From the NCBI RefSeq assembly GCF_963662255.1, contig NC_085059.1, forward strand, positions 16,089,588 to 16,153,587: a DNA stretch of 64,000 bases. The letters run 5' to 3'. This DNA comes from Cinclus cinclus. Lineage: Eukaryota > Chordata > Aves > Passeriformes > Cinclidae. This document shows positions 60,849 through 64,000 of this stretch, piece by piece (position 1 is the first letter of the stretch; each line of letters begins with the position of its first letter). The position numbers were made by a program, and so were the translations under genes. The notes under the pieces are model-generated. The model saw nothing but the letters and a program-made list of their open reading frames with translations. It made no database searches and had not been told where the DNA came from.

Positions 60849-62359
60849 GTAAGGCTGTGCTTGCTCTCCTCTCACTTGCTCCCAGTTTCTGGTGCAGTTG
60901 TCAGGACTGTATGAGCCTTTCGAGGGTCTGGAGAGCAGAGCTCTCCCTTCACAAGCGTGGTTGTGGAGAGGCTGATGTGCTTACCTTGTTCTTCATCTCT
61001 TCACCATTTTAGGGGTCTTGCATGCTGCTTTGACTGGTTTTCTGCCCACTAGGTCATGGGAGACCTTCTCACCTCCCCTCTAACAGGCACTTGCACTCCT
61101 GGATATGGGAAACCTCTCACCCCACTGCAAGGACACCCCAAATTCTTTGTGGGCTCAGCCTGTGCCCAGCTCTTCAATGAAGGCAGGATGGTGACAGTGG
61201 TGTGCCTGCAGCTCTGTCCTTCCCTGTACAGTCTGTTCCTCCTTGGGGAATTGATGTCAAAGTGACTCCTCTGGAGGAGCCAGGGCAATTTGTTCCAGGG
61301 AATCAGTGGTGCTGGAGGGACAGTTTCTTTTGGGGCACAGCAGGGACAGGGGCTCTTGGTGTTGGCTCCCAGCAGCCAGTGGAGATGTATCTGCAACTTG
61401 ATAGGACTTTCCCTCTCTATTCCATTTTGGAGAGAGAAGGGCCCTGGGGATGGAAGGTGCTCCTGTCTGTGAAACAGGCATGGCCCTGCAGTGGAAATTG
61501 TTTTCCCAGGAAATTTGCCTCCTGGGCAGAGGAGCATGGCACCTGCATGTAAAGATGTGTTCTCCTGCGGGATAAAAAATTATTTTTACTCCAAATTAAT
61601 TCAGAAATAACAATTCCACAAGGGCAAGGAGGAGTTTCTGTGCCCAGATAAACTCAGTGCCCAGCCATGATTCATTTGGTCCCTGGGCAGCTGTTTGGCT
61701 TCTTTTCTGTGTCCTGCAGGTCCTCTGAAACCTGAGAGATAGAAATTATAGTAGTGAACAGGTCATTCATTCAGCAGAGAAGTAGTTGATGTTCCCCCAT
61801 GGGGTGATTGTAATGAGGGAGTTCCTTTTGCCTGCTTGAATTTTCTCACCCACTCTGAGACCATCCCCTTGCTTTGTTGGCAGCACATGGTGATTGTAGT
61901 TGGGCACTTCATTGGGGCTGTGCCTGGCTCTGACTGCCACTGGGTGGAAGAGCTTGTTCAGTGGGATGTAGTTGCTTCAGGTGTATTTAGAATGCTGTAA
62001 GCTCGAGTGCTTTCCCTGTCCAAGAGATGTGCCTGTGACTTAGTGAATTACCCTGGGCAACTTGCTGCCAAATGCTGCTGCTGGGGCAGAATATTTGTTG
62101 AGAGGCTGGGAGTTTGCAGGAGTGGTGGCAGCCTCATTACCGCATCTGAGGGACATAAACTTGTCTGCACCTATTTGGAATTAGTTCAGAGTTCCTGCTT
62201 TCATGGGGAGAGGGGCTGTATACATGCAGTGTGGGTGTCCCCCTCCAGCCTCCTGGAGACAGCTGTTTGTGGGACAGTGGGGGGTGGAAAGCATTCTTCC
62301 CTTCTGCAGGGAACACCTGCAGCTTTGTGCACTAATGGAACCTTTCTCTTTGCCACAAG
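60849..62359 (+). other. LARP1 intron 2
   Basis: 1511 bp from GTAAGG to the acceptor TTTGCCACAAG ending at 62359. It contains an AT-rich pocket (about 61570-61620) in otherwise unremarkable sequence. No nested gene or repeat is recognised. Confidence 0.92.
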
Positions 62360-62425
62360 GTTGGTGACTTTGGTGATGCCACAAATTGGCCAACACCTGG
62401 AGAAATAGCCCACAAGAGTGTCCAG
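62360..62425 (+). CDS. LARP1: LARP1 exon 3
   Basis: This 66-nt exon is in phase 0 at both ends and encodes residues 136-157, VGDFGDATNWPTPGE then IAHKSVQ. It is nearly identical to mammalian LARP1, where the one difference I recall is Ile for Thr before NWPTPGE. Strong conservation between otherwise variable linkers suggests a short functional motif. Because its length is a multiple of three, skipping it would keep the frame. The acceptor CCACAAG|G is weak in its last bases; the donor is CAG|GTGAGA. Confidence 0.96.
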
Positions 62426-63159
62426 GTGAGAACACAGAACCACTGTATGAGCAGGATAAGGCCCTTGCAGACCTCCCTGTCTGTCTGGAAGCGCTGGCCA
62501 AGCCAGGCCATTTGGGGTGCTGAGTGTCAGTGTGGAGCAGCCAGGAATAGTGTGCAGGGAATTTCCTTTTAGGGCTGCCCATGTGGCAGACTCCCTCCCT
62601 CAGTGCTATTCTGGGAACCTGGACCCCTGTCTAAACCCTGGGCTGGCTGAAGCAGGTAGGCCAGCTCATAGACCTGCTCTCCTCAGGACTGCTCTGTGCA
62701 GGAAGGGACTGGGCCAAAGTAAGGAGTTCCACAGGAGGAACTGAAAATGCAGGAGAAAGGTTTGGTGTGCTGAAGGGGTTCAGCGCTTCCTCCCTGCTGA
62801 GGACATGGGTGTCATTAAAACCTTTCTATTTTTGGATGCTGCTCTGCTAGCTCCTGGCTGTCTGTCAGGACAAGGTGGTCACTCACCCTTTTGCCCCTGG
62901 GGCAGTCTGGTCCCTTACAGGACAAACCCATCCATGCGCATGAGGTCTCCCTGTCAGCCCATCTTGGTGTCTCAGTTGAGCCCTTGCCCTGCTTAGCCAT
63001 GAGCCCTTCCCTTGGAGCAGGATAGCTCTGGGAGATACATAGCAGGAGTGCACCCAGCCTAGGGCAAAGTCTTCCTGCTCCTGCTGGGACAGTTAGGTCT
63101 GCCCCCAGCTCCTCACTATTCCCACCTCTCACATCTTTGCTGCACTGGTGTGTCCCCAG
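62426..63159 (+). other. LARP1 intron 3
   Basis: 734 bp, or 737 bp if the second AG of a tandem acceptor is used. The donor is GTGAGA; the acceptor region reads TGTCCCCAGCAG. No other feature is recognised within it. Confidence 0.9.
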
Positions 63160-63331
63160 CAGCCACACAAAACACCGTCCCTTCGGAAGCTGCCTGTCAA
63201 GAAAGACATGAAAGAGCAGGAAAAGGGGGATGGGAGTGATGGCAAAGAGAGCCTGAAAACCAAATCGGATGAGTCTGGGGAGGAGAAAAATGGCGATGAT
63301 GACAACCAGAAGTCAGCCCAGAAGAAGAAAG
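63160..63331 (+). CDS. LARP1: LARP1 exon 4 (tandem acceptor)
   Basis: The exon encodes residues 158-213 from PHKTPSLRKLP, followed by KKDMKEQEKG and KSDESGEEKNGDDD, ending QKKK plus one base of a Gly codon. It is highly charged, alternating Lys- and Glu/Asp-rich, and matches LARP1 (human KKDMKEQEKGEGSD and KSDESGEEKNGDED by recollection). The acceptor is CCCAGCAG: using the first AG (exon from 63160) adds one Gln, while the second (from 63163) gives VQ-PHK, which fits the human arrangement. Both keep the frame. The donor is AAAG|GTAAGG after 63331, phase 1. The region is predicted disordered and rich in potential Ser/Thr phosphosites. Confidence 0.96.
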
Positions 63332-63898
63332 GTAAGGCAGGAACTGGTGGGGACAGTCCCCCAGGCTCAGCTTGTCTCCCTCTTCCTGAGTCAAAGGCAG
63401 GTTGGAGGCATCCTCTGCCTTTCCTGGAGGCGTTGCTGCAGGATATGATCCCAGTGCAGGGACAGCTGTGGGAAAAGGTGTTTGCAGGCTTCAGGTGTCA
63501 TTTTGGTGGGAGCAGGTGGGGCAGGACAATGTAGGGGCAGGGCAGGAGCTCCATGGTAGCACAGAACATCCCTCACTGTGCGTTATATCAACCGTGGTTG
63601 ACACGTGGGCTTGGTCTGGCCTGAGCCCGGGCAGGCAGAAAGGGGCAGAGGAAGGACAAGTGCAGTGACTATTGCCACAGGCAAGTTCTGACTCATGTCC
63701 CTCCATGTCTCAGAGTTCTGGTCACAGCTTTTCTACATCCAGTGAGGCTTGGAGGGGTGTCAGAGAACAGGGTCTGTCCAACAGGCCCTGCTGCTTTCTC
63801 TCCTCCGTGTGTGGGGGCAGTGTGGCAAGAGGGGGCTGCGGGGGAGGAAGCAGATGCAGTCTGAACCTGTGTCACACCCAAACCCTGTCCTTTTGCAG
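63332..63898 (+). other. LARP1 intron 4
   Basis: 567 bp from GTAAGG to the acceptor CTGTCCTTTTGCAG ending at 63898. GC-rich in places, with no separate feature recognised. Confidence 0.93.
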
Positions 63899-64000
63899 GC
63901 AACAAACACAAGTGGGTCCCTCTGCAGATAGACATGAAGTCAGAGGTGCCTAGGGACAAAACGGCCTCTCGGAACAACCGGCAAAACGAGCAGCACAGGC
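63899..64000 (+). CDS. LARP1: LARP1 exon 5 (partial, cut by window end)
   Basis: The exon completes Gly214 and begins NKHKWVPLQIDMKSE, then VPRDKTASR, a very close match to LARP1 (human NKHKWVPLQMDMKPE by recollection). After TASR the sequence is rich in Asn/Gln/Arg and drifts from the mammalian version. 102 nt are present and the exon runs past position 64000. The La motif, the RRM-like part and the C-terminal DM15 cap-binding repeats lie in exons beyond the window, so this window alone encodes only the disordered N-terminal region (about 247 residues). Confidence 0.96.

Noticed and set aside
1..64000. CRISPR arrays, tRNA, rRNA, snoRNA or operon-like gene sets
   Set aside because: No regularly spaced repeats with unique spacers, no tRNA or rRNA cores noticed, and the gene structure is eukaryotic. 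Small snoRNAs in introns cannot be fully excluded by eye.

Overview
This window is vertebrate nuclear DNA, most likely from a bird and probably a songbird-like neoavian. It has long non-coding stretches, GT-AG introns, a CpG-island promoter, homopolymer and microsatellite tracts, and a CR1 LINE 3' end (31583-31857) of the kind that dominates avian genomes. I see no bacterial, viral or plasmid-type gene organisation. Only one protein-coding gene can be supported: the 5' part of LARP1 (La-related protein 1), on the + strand, identified from its exon-encoded residues and splice sites.

Layout. Positions 1-31.6 kb are non-coding flank upstream of LARP1. In mammals the next gene in this direction is the heart regulator HAND1 (recalled synteny, not visible here). 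The flank holds a degenerate minisatellite (6.3-6.6 kb), a 32-bp tandem repeat (10.4-10.6 kb), a nearly identical 290-bp sequence present twice 1.73 kb apart (11.9 and 13.6 kb) with a small CpG-rich island between the copies, and several stretches that look like candidate regulatory elements. A CR1 fragment then abuts the LARP1 CpG island (about 31.86-33.3 kb). Exon 1, with the start codon at 32344, lies inside that island. Intron 1 is 28.1 kb long (32687-60786) and contains a CR1 tail, poly-T tracts, an unassigned open frame near 40.6-40.9 kb, and a compact motif cluster near 53.4-53.6 kb that could be an alternative promoter or enhancer. Exons 2, 3, 4 and the start of exon 5 follow at 60787, 62360, 63160/63163 and 63899. 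The window ends inside exon 5, before the La module.

The five coding pieces join in frame (phases 1, 0, 0, 1) to give about 247 residues of the LARP1 N-terminal region. LARP1 is a cytoplasmic RNA-binding protein that controls translation and stability of 5'TOP mRNAs downstream of mTORC1. The RNA- and cap-binding parts lie beyond this window. I found no previously undescribed multi-gene system. The best leads are the non-adjacent 290-bp duplication, the intronic motif cluster at 53.4 kb, the open frame at 40.6 kb and a tandem (NAGNAG) splice acceptor at exon 4.
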